Shown one piece after another: positions 24,601 to 35,139 of a DNA stretch of 64,000 nucleotides (position 1 is the first letter of the stretch; each line of letters opens with the position of its first letter). This DNA comes from Blastocladiella emersonii ATCC 22665. Its lineage: Eukaryota; Blastocladiomycota; Blastocladiomycetes; Blastocladiales; Blastocladiaceae. Made by a program: the position numbers and the translations under genes. The DNA lies in contig JANHCV010000007.1 in NCBI GenBank assembly GCA_025594325.1, positions 930,001 through 994,000 of the forward strand, given 5' to 3'. Under the pieces are notes generated by a model. That model worked only from the letters and a program-made list of their open reading frames with translations, did no database searches and was not told where the DNA came from.

Positions 24601-25329
24601 TCGCCGTCTCGAGATCTACGTTGCGCGCGCGCGTGAGTAACGGGCGGAGTGAGCTGCGGAGTGCGACGTACCCTGCGGCGTAACACCCAGATCATCGAGC
24701 ACCGCCGAAATATCCTGCGCGGCAAACAGCCGGCGCTTGCGCTCGATCTCGATGCGGCGCGGCGTCTCGCCCGGCCGCGGCTGGAACGGGCGCACGACCT
24801 TGGGCTCGAGGACCGACGTCCGCGCCGCGCCGCTCTCGCCCCCTTCTTCTTCTGCCGCGGGCGCGGGCTCGGATGCAGCTGCGAGGTCGCCCGTACTCCC
24901 GCTCGTAGCGGCCGTCGACTTGATCAGGACCGCGGCCCCGCCACCCGCCGCGCGCGCCGCGCGCCGCACCTCGACAATGTACCGCGAGTCGGCGGTCGGC
25001 GGAAACATCTCGGACAGCGACCCGAGCATGTTTCCGGCCCCGTCGCCGAGCCCACCACCGCTCGGCGCGCGCGGGAGCGCGGGGAGGAGCGCGTGCGAGG
25101 CGCGCAGGTTCGTGTACTGGCCCGGTGCGGCGCCGGCGGATCCGCGCGCGAGCAGGGCGCGCGGGATGGTTGCGGCCGCATCGCCCGAGGCGGCGGCGAG
25201 GATGGTGGTGGGGTCGCCAGAAGTGGCAGGGGGTGGTGGTGTGGGTCGTGACCGGCCGGCGAGCGGGCCGAGGAGGGGCTGCGGCCGCCGCTTGGCGACG
25301 ACCGGGGCCAAGGGCGCGTAGGGGTGCAT
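12638..25329 (-). CDS. Axonemal inner-arm dynein heavy chain, DNAH3/7/12 type
   Basis: Exons 25329-24672, 24615-24318, 24258-24165 and 24103-12638 join in frame to 4,171 residues; introns are 56, 59 and 61 nt (GTACG...GTAG). The protein is the force-producing ATPase of single-headed inner arms in the axoneme. The tail and linker lead to AAA1 with GPAGTGKTETTKDL (about 1520) and CFDEFNR, AAA2 GPTGGGKTCC (about 1805), AAA3 GPTGTGKSVAV (about 2125) and AAA4 GVGGSGRQSLARL (about 2470). The coiled-coil stalk with the microtubule-binding domain, then AAA5-6 and the C-terminal domain follow, ending STTGHSTNFVLPIELP...HWIKRGVAL, the usual end of this subfamily. Length fits (animal DNAH7 is about 4,000). 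The start at 25329 is the first ATG before a continuous frame; the N-terminal 200 residues are low-complexity. One exon carries 92% of the coding sequence. Confidence 0.96.
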
Positions 25330-25612
25330 TTGCTGCCGTTCGGACGCCGCTGAGTGTGGAGTGTGTGCGTAGGGCGGCGTTGTGCGTGAAGTGCAATGGC
25401 GTGCAATGCTTGATGCGTAGTGTAAAGTGCGTGAATGGTTGAGCGAGCGATATCGTCGGAGCGCGAGACGGGGTCGCGTCGCGTCGCGTCGCGTCGAATG
25501 CGACGCGTCCCTCATGTGACCGTGAGACGCGGCGCGCCACGGGGTGTCTCCCCTCCCCTCTCTCCCTTTCGTCCAACGCCGAGCTACTTTCGTAAAAGCT
25601 GTGTGCATTCCA

Positions 25613-27806
25613 TCACTGTTGCGGCGTAAACGTGAACCCGCTCGCTGCCGGTGCGACCGAGCTGTTGCCGAACCCGCCAAACGTCGCCTGCGTGGCGGGC
25701 GCGAACCCAGCGGCAGGAACCTGTGCGCCGCCGCCGAACGCTGGTGCTTGGCCGCCGAATGCCGAGGGCGCACCGGATGCGGGAGCACCGAAGGCAGAGG
25801 GCCCGCCGAAGGGCGACGGCGTCTCGGGCGTGTTGAAGGCGGCGGGAGCGCCGGCGGGCGCGCCGAACGGGGACGCGGCGGCGGCCGGAGCGCTGAAGGC
25901 GGATGGGGCGGACGCACCGAACGCGGACGGTGCAGCCGAGCCAAACGCGGATGGTGCAGTCGCGCCGAACGCGGATGGTGCAGTCGCGCCGAAAGCGGAC
26001 GGCGCAGCGGAAGCTGGAGCGCCAAACGCAGACGGTGCGCTAGCGCCGAACGTGGACGGAGCACCGGCAGCGGGCGCACCGGAAGCAGAGGGCGCTGCGG
26101 GAGCGCCAAAACCAGTCGGAGCCGCGGGCGCGCCGAACGCGCTCGGCGCAGCGGGAGCGCCGAATGCTGATGGCTGAGCCGGCACACCGAACCCGGACGG
26201 TGCAGCCGCTTGCGCAGCTGGCGGGAAGCCGAAGCCCGTCGACTGGCCAACAGCCGGCGCGCCGAACCCAGAACCAGCGCCGAAGCCCGAGGGCTGCGAG
26301 GGCGCGGGCCATGTACTCGGCGCGGGAGCAGGCTGTTCAGTCGCCGACGAGGATGAGAGCGAGGGGACGACCGGGGGCTTACTCGGGAGGACGTGGATGC
26401 GGCGGCCGTAGTGGACGTAGCCGCGGACGAGGTTGGCCGCGATCATGCTGGAGAGCCGCATGGCGGCGGCGTCCGTGGACTCGATGTCCGAGTCCCACGT
26501 GTCGCCGAGCAGCAGGTCAAAAGCGGTGGCGTGGTGCTTGAGGGACATGTACCGCGGCGTGGTGGTCCAGTTTGCGGCAAAGAGCTCGGCCCAGATCTTG
26601 GAGCTACACGGTGAAGAATGGTGAGCCGACGTTGAAAGGCAGTCTAATGCGAGCAAAAGTGCCTCTTAATCACGCAGAGTCGCATCATAGCGGCGAGCGG
26701 GCGCTCGTTGAGCATGCCGTAGACGCCGTGAGCGCGGAAGAACGGGGCGTGCGCGTCGAGTGCGTCCTCGAGCGCGGGGAAGTTGCACCCGCGAATGGCG
26801 TGAATGACGGGGACCCACGGCTCGGCGATGCCGTACCGCTGGAGCACGTCGAGCGACGGCGAGGCGCCGCTGCTGAGGCGGACGGTGATGAGCTGCGAGA
26901 GGAGCATCTGCAGGTTGCGCTGGCAGCGGCGCGACGAGTGGTAGAAGGCGAACTTGAGGTCGTCCTCGGCGTCCTGCAAGCGCCCAGTAACGAGGGACTG
27001 GCGGCCACGGAACGCGCGGAAGGCGACCTGAAGCGGCATGGGGTGCTGCTCGAGCGGGTACGACTGGAAGACGCGGTCCCAGTATTGCGTCGAGTTTGAT
27101 GTTGACGCCTGGGAGGAAGATTGCGTCAATGACCCGGTACAAGAGCCACGCGACACGAATAAAGCGTACCATGCGCGACATGGCAATCATCTGGCGGTGC
27201 AGGAGAGCAAAGACCGAGACCAACCGCTCGTGGTCAACCGTCGAGCGGTAGAAGATGATGAAGTCGCTACAGACGAGTGCAATGAGCACAATGCGACGTC
27301 GATCAAGACATGGAGCGTCGGCGTACCGGAAGAAGTCGGCGTACTGGGTGTAGATCGAGTCGTGGGTGGCCTCGTTCTGGCCCCACTTGGCGAGGAAGCC
27401 GAGGAACTGGTAGAGGACCTGGTGGACCTGCGTGGTACGGCCCGGGTACGAGACCTGCTCGAGGAGCGACGCGTAGTCGACCTGTAAAGCGGATCGACGG
27501 CGTGAGGGGAGCTCCTGGAGAGACGTAGTAGCGCGCCAGGCGACCCACCTTGTTCTGCGCGGACCCGAGGACGCGCGCGAGGTCGCCCAGCGGACCCGCT
27601 GACGCCTTGAGGTTGAAGAGCGAGGCCATGAGCGACACGTCGACGGCCTGGAAGGCGCGGTTGAGCTCGCCGATCAGCGCGGCGACCTGCGCCTCGGGCG
27701 ACGGCGCGGGGGGCGGGGCCGGTGCCGCCGCGAACCCGTTCATGGCTGGCGCGCTGAATGCATGGTGTTGTTGTAGGCCCGCAGCGGGCGGGAACGCAGT
27801 ATACAT
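25613..27806 (-). CDS. Thp1/PCID2-like TREX-2 subunit with an FG-repeat C-terminal tail
   Basis: Exons 27806-27525, 27481-27327, 27266-27170, 27108-26674 and 26596-25613 join in frame to 650 residues. The last acceptor (AAG at 26597) is chosen by frame; the others are canonical. Residues about 75-400 follow the Thp1/PCID2 PCI-domain layout: DYASLLEQVSYPGR, DFIIFYRSTVDHERLVSVFALL, QSLVTGRLQDAEDDLKFAFYH with QRNLQMLLSQLI, then the winged-helix end MIAANLVRGYVHYGRRIHVL. Thp1 binds Sac3 in TREX-2, which couples transcription to mRNA export at the nuclear pore. Residues about 402-650 are an Ala/Pro-rich tail with 20 FG dipeptides, mostly SAFGA or GFGA, as in FG nucleoporins. Known PCID2/Thp1 proteins (about 400-455 residues) lack such a tail. 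Two genes read as one is possible but needs a new start inside the winged helix. Confidence 0.78.
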
Positions 27807-28044
27807 GGCTGGTCGGTCGAGGGCGGGGAGAGCGAGGGGCACGTCGGAGGGCTCACATCAGGTGATGCAGGTCGCGCGCGCTCGACGCAGAGCTCCGCGC
27901 CCGAAAGTTTGCGCCGCGGCCGCTCGCTCCCTCTCTCCGCGCCCCAGTCCCCACGCACTGCGAATGAAGGCTCCCGCTGCACCGCAGCCCACGTAACTCG
28001 CCGCAACTGGCCACACCCCGCCGCTACTGGCCCCCGATCGTGCC
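27807..28044. promoter_or_regulatory. Shared bidirectional promoter region, PCID2-FG and JmjC genes
   Basis: These 238 bp separate the start codons of two divergent genes acting in mRNA export and chromatin, so both promoters must lie here or inside the 5' parts of the genes. GC-rich with CCGCCGC-type words; no TATA box seen. Confidence 0.5.
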
Positions 28045-31000
28045 ATGGACCCGCAGGGGACCGGCGCGCCGCCCGCCGTCGCCGTCGCCGCCGGCCGGCC
28101 CATGACGGCCACGCAGGCCCAGCTCGCCCTCAACGGCCTCATCTCGACCTCGACTCCAGCTGCTGCCGCTACCGCCACCGCCACCACCAACCAGCCCATG
28201 CTCGCGGCGGGCGCACCCGTCGCCGCCCCGCAGCTCGCCACGCCCGCGCCGGCCTCCACGCTGCCGCTCGCTGCGCCGGCACCCGCGCCTGCACCTGCAC
28301 CCGCCCACGCACCCGCTCCACCGCCGCAGCAGCTGCCCGCCCCGCTCGAGCCCGCCGTCAACATGGCGTACCAGCCCATGCCCAACCCCGCCTTCAACCC
28401 GTACGCCCACCCGGCGGCCATGTGGCCCATGTTCATGCCGCCCGGTATAATGGCGCCCCAGGGATCGTACATGGCGGCGTTGCAGTACATGGCACAGCCG
28501 CAGATGCAGCAGCAACAACAACAACAACAACAACAACAGCAGCTCCAACCGCATGCCCCGCCGCCGGGCTTCACGTTCAACGGCTCGTTCCCGCAGCACC
28601 CCATGATGATGCAGCCCGCCTTTGCCATGAACTCGTCGTCGCCGGCGCCCGTTCCGGTACAGCACCAGCACCCGCAGCATCAGCAGCAGCGCTCGATCGC
28701 TCCCGTCCCCGCACCCGCACCGGCCGTCCAGTCGGCTGCGCACGCGCCTGCTGCCCCCGTTGTCCCTGCATCGGCTTCGGTCGCCGCCGTGATCCCGCCC
28801 GCGCCGACCCCGCTCCAGGCCGTGCTCCAGTCGCCACTGGCTCCGTCGCCGCCCGTCATTGCACCGCAAGTCCCCGCTCCGCGGCGCCCTGGCACGGCTC
28901 CCGCAACCCTCGGCCCGGTCGACGACTTTGCCGCGTCGCGCTCCCGCTCCCGCACTGCGACCGCCACCGCCGCTGCTGCTGTGTCGGGACCCTCCCTCGC
29001 CGAGCCGACGCCGCCCGCGTCCCACGACCCGTCCTCGTCGTCGTCGGCCGTCGGCGAGTCCTCGCTCTCGGCCGCGCCCACCGGTCCCATCACGGGCGCC
29101 GCCGCGACCGTCGCCGACACCCCGACGCTGTGCCACTGCGGCCAGCCCAGCGAGGACAACGTGATCCAGTGCAGCAAGTGCGAGTCGTGGGCGCACTTTG
29201 CCTGCGTGCAGATCCCGTACGAGTTCGTCGACGCCGTTGACAAGTTCTCGTGCGCGTCGTGCTCGGCGACCGGGCAGCCGAGCTACGACTGGAAGGGCGG
29301 CGTCGACCCGCGCCCGCCCGTCGTGCGGCGGTCGGCCCGCGCCACGCCGCGTGTCGACTACCTCGAGCTCGAGGAGCGCTCGCTCAGCCAGCTCAGCAAC
29401 AGCAACAACAACAACCGCGACCACGACCACTGGCTCGGTGTCATCAAGGGGTGCCGCGACGACGGGTTCATCCAGGCCAAGCAGCTCGAGGTCGTCCCCG
29501 GCAGCCGCGTCACGGCCACGCGCCTGCTCAACGACTTTGACGAGCCGTTCGCCGTCACCGACCCGATCGAGTCGTTTGGCATGACGCTCCCGCAGGGCTT
29601 CTCGGCGACGACTGTTGCGAACGCCATTGGTACGGCTTCAATCTCGCTCCCCTCGCGCTGCGACGACTCACCAACGCCTCCCACTCCCAAACCTAGGCCA
29701 GGACCACATCCTCGACGTCATCGACGTGCAGTCGCAAGAGTCCAAGTCCATGGCCATGCGCGACTGGATGCGGTACTTCAAGCACAAGCCGCGGCAGGAG
29801 ATCCTCAACCTCATCTCGCTCGAGTTCACAGGCACCCCGCTGCAGGAGGGCGTGCGCGCGCCGCTCGTCGTGCGCGATATCGACCTCATGGAGCGCCACT
29901 GGCCCGAGTACCTGCGCGCCGCCGGCGAGTTCCCCAAGGTCCAGCTCTACTGCCTCATGGGCACCGAGAAGTCGTACACCGACTTGTGCGTCTCCTGCGT
30001 GTTCGTTCGCTTGTTGCGAGATGGTCCACTGACATGATCCACGCATGGGACTGTAGCCACATCGACTTCGGCGGCACGTCCGTGTTCTACCACGTCATCT
30101 ACGGCGCCAAGATCTTCTACTTTATCCGGCCGACGCCGCGCAACCTCGCCCTGTACGAGCGGTTCACGGACGGCACGAAAAAGGTCGATTTCCTCGCGCG
30201 CGACGTGGACGAGTGCTGGGAGGTGCGCGTCGAGCCCGGCATGACCGTGTTCATCCCCGCCGGCTGGATCCACTGCGTCTACACGCCCGTCGACTCGCTC
30301 GTCGTCGGTGGGAACTACCTCCTGCCCACGTCCATAGCCACCCAGATCAAGATCCACGAGCTCGAGGTCCGCACCAAGGTCCCGCCGCGGTTCCGCTACG
30401 TACGTTTTCGCGTGTCGAATCTGCGCGCCGACCAGTCTTCTGACTTGTGCTGCGCGCATCGTAGCCGTTCTTTGTCGAGCTCATGTGGGCCACGGCGCAC
30501 CACTACAGCCGCGAGCTCGCGGCGCGCCCCGACACGGTCACCTGCGCGGTCGCCGAGCAGCTCCTGTACCTGGTCGCGTTCCTCGCCAAGACGCTCGCGC
30601 ATCGCTCGCACGTCGCCGCGACGGGCAAGCCGCTCGTCTCCCCGACCACATCCTCCTCGTCCGGCGACGACGAGTCCGAGCCCGACGAACCGCTCGACGA
30701 GGCCGACGCCATCGAGCGCAAGCAGCAGTACGCGCCGCCGCCCGCCTTTGTCACCGACGCCCTCACCGCCCCCGGCGGCGGCCGGGGCGACCCGCACGCC
30801 CTCCTGCGCAACGTCTACGACCGCGCCCTCGCCATCCTCGCCCACTGGGGCCGCCGCGTCCCCGCTGACGTCCAGGCCGCGTTCTGGTTCCCGCTCCACG
30901 CGCCGCTGTTCGACGGCGACCTCCCCGCGCTCACCGGGCCGCCGCCGCCCGTACGCACCTCGCTGCGCTCGCTCGAGCAGCCGCCGCGTGCTGGGACTAA

Positions 31001-33218
31001 GCGCTCTGCGACCGCTGCGGCGGCCGGGGCTGACGGCGGTACCGCCGCCGAACAGCCGGCCAAGAAGAAGGCCAAATCGGCTTCGTCCGCGCCGCGCCAG
31101 CCCAAGGCCAAGCCGAAGCCCCGCGCGAAACCTGTCCAGGTCGATATCCCGTCCTCGTCGCCGGCTTCCTCGGCCGCCGCGGCGGCAGCGGGCGACGACG
31201 AGGAGGACGTGGGCGGAGCGTCGGACGACTCGAGCGAGGGATACGTCCCCGCCGGCGCCGCGAAGCCGCGCGCAAAGAAGGCCAAGGCGAGCGCGGCCGG
31301 GCGCAAGGCCAAGTCCGCTGCCGCTCCAGCTGCGGCTTCGGGGACCGAGCCTGCTATCGAGCTGCCCGCGTCCGCGCCTCGGACCGCCGCCGAGAAGCCC
31401 AAGCCCGCGCCTCGCCGCAAGTCCAAGGCCAAGGTGGGCTCGACGGCCGCCGCGGCCGCCGCGGCCGCAGCCGCCGAGACCGCCAGCAGAAGTAGCAGCA
31501 GCAGCGCGTCCGCATCCACGTCGGGCGCACCTGTCGCCACCGCCGTCGACGACGACGCGCTGACACAGCTCGCCGCCGCGGCCCTCGATCCCGCGCGGTC
31601 CGCGGGCACGCCGCGCCTGCCGCCGGCCCAGCCCAAGCGGATCACCTCCGCCGAGGTCGAGAGCAGTAACACGCCCGAGGCGGGCGTAGCTGCCGGCGAC
31701 GCGCCGACGCAGCCTGCCGCCGCTGCGCTCGCCACCGCGGGATCGCCGCCACCCGCCGTCGGCGCGCGCCGCCGGCCGCCGACGCAGCCCAAGGGCCCGG
31801 CCTCGCACATCTCGGTGGTCGTGCCCATCACCCGGAGCCCGCTCCCGCTCCCGCTCCCGACCCTGCCCGTGGTTTCGCAGGCGCGCGTGTCGCAGGGCGT
31901 GGGCGAGGGCGAGCAGGCCCCCGCTGACGGTGATCGCGAGCCCGAGGACGACGCGGCCGGTTCCACCGCCGCCGCCGCCAAGACCAGCGTGGGCCCGCGC
32001 ACACTCGCGGTCATGCGGCGATTGGGCCAGCGGCGGCAGCGGTGCGCGGTCGACGACACCGAGGAGGATAGCGACATCGAGGAGGAGAACGCGGTTGCTG
32101 ACGCTGACGCGGCGCCCAAGGCTTCGGCACACTCGTCCTCGTCGTCGTCAGCTGCCGCGCCACGCCCGGTCGCGCGACCGGCGTCCGAGGGCAGCAGCTC
32201 GCCCTCAACCCCGCCGCGCTCCGCGCCCGACGCGTCCGCGCCCGACGAGTCGCCGCTGTCGTCGCCCGACGACGGGTTCGTGGCGACGCCGCAGCACAAG
32301 CAGCCGAAGCAGCGCAAGTCCGCCACCGCCGCCGCCGAGGAGGAGACGACGCCCGTCACGACGCGGACCCGCGTCATCATGTCGCCTTCGTCGTCGACGC
32401 AGAAGCAACAGCAGCAGCACACGCCGCGGCCCGCGGTCCGCCCGGACGCGCTGTCGCCGTTGCTCCCCGCGGCGCGTATCATCGGCTACTCGTCCGAGTC
32501 CGAGTCGCAGCCGGCCAACGGCGCCCGCGCGGACGAGATCGCCGATGAGCTGCCGGTTCCCGCACCCGCGGCTGGATCGGGCGACGCCGCCGAGCCAACG
32601 GCGACGACGACCAAGCCCGGTAAGCGCGGACGCGGTGCCGCTACCACCGCCGCCGCCGCCTCTGCCGCGGCCGGTCCCGCGGCGACCAAGCGCCGGCGCA
32701 AGGAGATCCCGCCGACGTCGCGCACCCTGCGCAGCGGCGTGACCCAGGCCGCCGTCCGGCCTGTCGCCCCTGCCGCCGCCGCCGCCGCCGAGGATGACGA
32801 GGAGCAGGTGTACGAGCTGGAGCCGCCGGTCGTCATCGACACCGTGCCGCTCCCCGTCGATCCCGCGGCGCAGGCGGAGCAGGAGCACGAGGAGCCACCG
32901 CGCCGGCCGACGCGGCAGCACCCCGAGCCGAAGCTCCTTGCGTTCGACATGTACGCGTCGCGCATGTCCGTGCGCACGCTCCCGGCCGGCATGAAGAGCC
33001 GCGCCGAGCTGTACGTGGCGCCCGTCGAGGCGACCGTCCCCGCAAATACAGCGGGGACCAAGGCCGCGACGGCGGCGCGGGCGGCCAGGGCCGCGGCCGC
33101 GGCTGCTGCTGCTGCTGCTGCGTCCGCGTCAGCGCCACCACCCGGCGTCTACCGGCCGCCCACGCCGGCTCCCACGGCCGCCGCGGCTACCAAGAAGACG
33201 AGGGCGAAGAAGGCGTGA
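28045..33218 (+). CDS. PHD finger-JmjC histone demethylase, KDM2/KDM7 (Jhd1/PHF8) class
   Basis: Exons 28045-29629, 29697-29985, 30057-30399 and 30465-33218 join in frame to 1,656 residues; introns are 67, 71 and 65 nt. The N-terminal 350 residues are Pro/Ala/Gln-rich with an uninterrupted Gln run near 155. The PHD finger (about 362-410) has the C4HC3 pattern LCHCGQ..DNVIQCSKCESWAHFACV...CASC, usually a methyl-lysine reader. The JmjC domain spans about 530-745: the FHIDFGGTSVFYHV segment supplies H626 and D628, and GWIHCV supplies H697, the expected Fe(II) triad spaced as in KDM7 enzymes. The order PHD then JmjC and the ending PPRFRYPFFVELMW match PHF8/KDM7. The last 900 residues are low-complexity Ala/Ser/Pro/Lys. 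Its last 219 coding bases are repeated at 53569-53787. Confidence 0.9.
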
Positions 33219-33915
33219 GAGTTGAGCGCGCGACGCTTCTTAATCTATCTTGATACCGCGGAACAAAACATAATGTATGAAAAAAAGAAATCAGTCGTCA
33301 TCATCCACCTGCTGACTGCACACGTAGTCGTCATTGTCCTCGTCGTAGTAGTGACGGCGCTTTGCCCTGGCCTTCGGGGCAGCAAACCCTCCGACACTGC
33401 CGATCGCAGCGAGTGAGGGCGGTTGCGGCAGAAGAGGGAAGGGGTCTGCCTCGGCCTCGGCCTTGGGCGACACGACACGCTGGTGCTTGCGCGTGCAGGC
33501 GGGCGGGAGGACCTCCTTGAGCGGTCCGTCGGGCGGGTACTGGGCGGGGCGAGCCACACCGCGCGCCGGTCGGCGAACCGCGGGCAACGAGGGCGGGGTC
33601 AGGGCCGGCGGCGCACCGGACAAGGGCAGGACCGAGGCCGTGGTGGCGGCGGTGAACGAGAAGGCCGGCGCCACGTTGGTCGACGGGCGACGCGGCGCAG
33701 CAGCGGCGGACGACGACGAGGCCGGCGGCACGTTGGTCGAGGGTCGACGCGCCGCAGCGGCCGAGGCCGGCGGGACTGGCGCCACGTTGGTTGACGGGCG
33801 ACGCGGCGCAGCGGCGGTGAACGACGACGAGGCCAGCGCCACGTTGGTGTTGGCCGAGGCCGGCGGCGCACCGGACAAGGGCAGGACCAAGGCCGTGGCA
33901 GCGGCGGACGACGAC
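33000..33915 (+). repeat. Left copy of 916-bp direct repeat flanking the PLV plus ALDH block
   Basis: Matches 53569-54484 in the same orientation at a constant offset of 20,569 with two differences noticed. It covers the JmjC 3' end, the 30-bp spacer and the outer 667 bp of the left terminal inverted repeat. Similarity fades after about 33930. Confidence 0.9.
33225..33237. repeat. 13-bp direct repeat near the left PLV end (pairs with 51785-51797)
   Basis: AGCGCGCGACGCT occurs here and again at 51785-51797, immediately beyond the right end. On the left it is separated from the inverted repeat by 11 bp (33238-33248). It may be a target-site duplication, longer than the 5-6 bp usual for Polintons, or microhomology used in a rearrangement. 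Confidence 0.5.
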
Positions 33916-34070
33916 GAGGCCGGCGCCACGTTGGTGTTGGCCGAGGCCAGCGGCGCACCGGACAAGGGCAGGACCAAGGCCGTGGCAGTGGTGGACGACG
34001 ACAAGGCCGCCGTGTCGTATCCCTTAAGGGATACAACATGGGCTGACCCACTGCCACTTGGGCTGACCAA
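33291..34070 (-). CDS. TIR-borne Ala/Ser/Pro-rich protein (left copy), truncated relative of the 53860-55155 gene
   Basis: 259 residues. The C-terminal about 208 are nearly identical to the C-terminus of the 431-residue protein at 53860-55155 (repeats of ASANTNVAP and RRPSTNVAP, then PPDGPLKEVLPPACTRKHQRVVSPK and an acidic tail YYDEDNDDYVCSQQVDDDD). The first about 25 residues come from TIR sequence containing the ATCCCTTAAGGGAT palindrome, and the 180-residue N-terminal domain of the relative is missing. Possibly a non-functional capture, possibly a TIR gene as seen in some PLVs. Its mirror copy lies at 50965-51744. Confidence 0.5.
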   Translation of the reverse strand: MVSPSGSGSAHVVSLKGYDTAALSSSTTATALVLPLSGAPLASANTNVAPASSSSAAATALVLPLSGAPPASANTNVALASSSFTAAAPRRPSTNVAPVPPASAAAARRPSTNVPPASSSSAAAAPRRPSTNVAPAFSFTAATTASVLPLSGAPPALTPPSLPAVRRPARGVARPAQYPPDGPLKEVLPPACTRKHQRVVSPKAEAEADPFPLLPQPPSLAAIGSVGGFAAPKARAKRRHYYDEDNDDYVCSQQVDDDD

Positions 34071-34192
34071 TTGCTTACCCCGAGCGGTCGGCGGCAGTCA
34101 CTCGGGGTAACCACGTGAGACCCAGTTGCTTACCCCGGGTGGTTAATAATATGTTGGATTCAAATGTCGTGTTCCCTTAGGGAACACGACAC
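34016..34192. repeat. Two short palindromes in the TIR
   Basis: A perfect palindrome GTATCCCTTAAGGGATAC at about 34018-34035, and a second with arms TGTCGTGTTCCC and GGGAACACGACA around a TTA centre at about 34166-34192. Both are repeated in the right TIR. They could be binding sites for the integrase or another element protein; no evidence beyond symmetry. Confidence 0.6.
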
Positions 34193-34465
34193 GTGGATGG
34201 AGGCTGAAGGCCGAAGCAGGTGGGCGGGAGGGTGGGTGGAAGGGAGGGGGCGAGTGGTTGAGGAGTGAGTCCCTGACCTGACCCCCGAGCCTGTCCCTAA
34301 CCAACCCCTTGGGCTGACCATTGCTTACCCCGAGCGGTTGGCGGCGGCCGGCGAGCGCAGCGAGACGAAGAGCAGCGCAGCTGCGGCTACCCACTGACAA
34401 AGTTCCCTGGTCTGGTCCCTGAGCACGGCTGCAAGTCGATCTGCGAGTTGATCTGCAAGACAAGT

Positions 34466-34752
34466 GTCACGGTTCAATGATCCGACGGCTCGGGCTGGTG
34501 GCGTGGGCTGGTGGCGCAGTCCCTCATAAGCCGAGCGTTGCCCTCGCTCTCCCTCTCTCTTGTCATTCGTGATACAATCCTTCATTATCCAGCTAGTCAT
34601 TCCTTGTGGCACAAGACCCTCCCCCTCGGCACCTTACACTTTGTATCACGAATGACAAGAGAGAGGGAGAGCGAGGGCAACGCTCGGCTTATGAGGGACT
34701 GCGCCACCAGCCCGCGCCACCAGCCCGAGCCGTCGGATCACTGAACCGTGAC
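34466..34752. repeat. Large imperfect hairpin inside the left TIR
   Basis: The arms 34466-34577 and 34641-34752 (112 bp each) are reverse complements with two mismatches noticed, around a 63-bp loop. The mirror hairpin in the right TIR is at 50283-50569. Copies of a 136-bp direct repeat (34312-34447, 34801-34936) flank it. Confidence 0.85.
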
Positions 34753-35009
34753 AACAAGTCCGAGAGCAGATCCCTGAGCCCGTCCCTGACCAACCACTCA
34801 GGCTGACCATTGCTTACCCCGAGCGGTCGGCGGCGGCCGGCGAGCGCAGCAAGACGAAGAGCAGCGCAGCTGCGGCTACCCACTGACAGAGTTCCCTGGT
34901 CTGGTCCCTGAGCACAGCTGCAAGTCGATCTGTGAGCAGTCCCCGAGCCAGTCCCCGAGCCAGTCCCTGACCACCTGCCGCGAGCGACTGCTATGAAGCC
35001 GTTCACCAT

Positions 35010-35086
35010 AAAAGTTCCACTTTTCGCTCAAAAACAGGTAGGTATCTATATACACTGCCCCTTTTTGAGCGAAAAGTGGAACTTTT
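35010..35086. repeat. 25-bp-arm hairpin at the inner edge of the left TIR
   Basis: The perfect arms 35010-35034 and 35062-35086 (core GTTCCACTTTTCGCTC) enclose a 27-bp loop containing TATATA. The same structure is at 49949-50025 in the right TIR. AT-rich compared with its surroundings; could be a terminator, promoter or replication element. Confidence 0.7.
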
Positions 35087-35139
35087 CAGAGACAAGAGGT
35101 CAGGGTACGGGGGGTCAGGGCAGGGGAGCGTCTTAGCAG

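Larger units (their letters stand above)
33249..35139 (+). repeat. Left terminal inverted repeat of the PLV
   Basis: Pairs with 49896-51786 reversed. I noticed three mismatches (near 33391, 33889 and 34730). From the outside it holds a truncated Ala/Ser-rich gene (33291-34070), two perfect or near-perfect palindromes (about 34016-34035 and 34166-34192), a 136-bp direct repeat pair (34312-34447 and 34801-34936), a 112-bp-arm hairpin (34466-34752) and a 25-bp-arm hairpin (35010-35086). Confidence 0.93.

Noticed and set aside
28024-32921. Several long minus-strand frames opposite the JmjC gene
   Set aside because: Mirror frames of low-complexity Ala/Ser/Pro/Gln coding sequence; the spliced plus-strand protein has full PHD and JmjC domains.
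34466-34752. MITE or separate small transposon nested in the TIR
   Set aside because: The hairpin is present in both TIRs at mirror positions with no target duplication, so it is part of the TIR itself.
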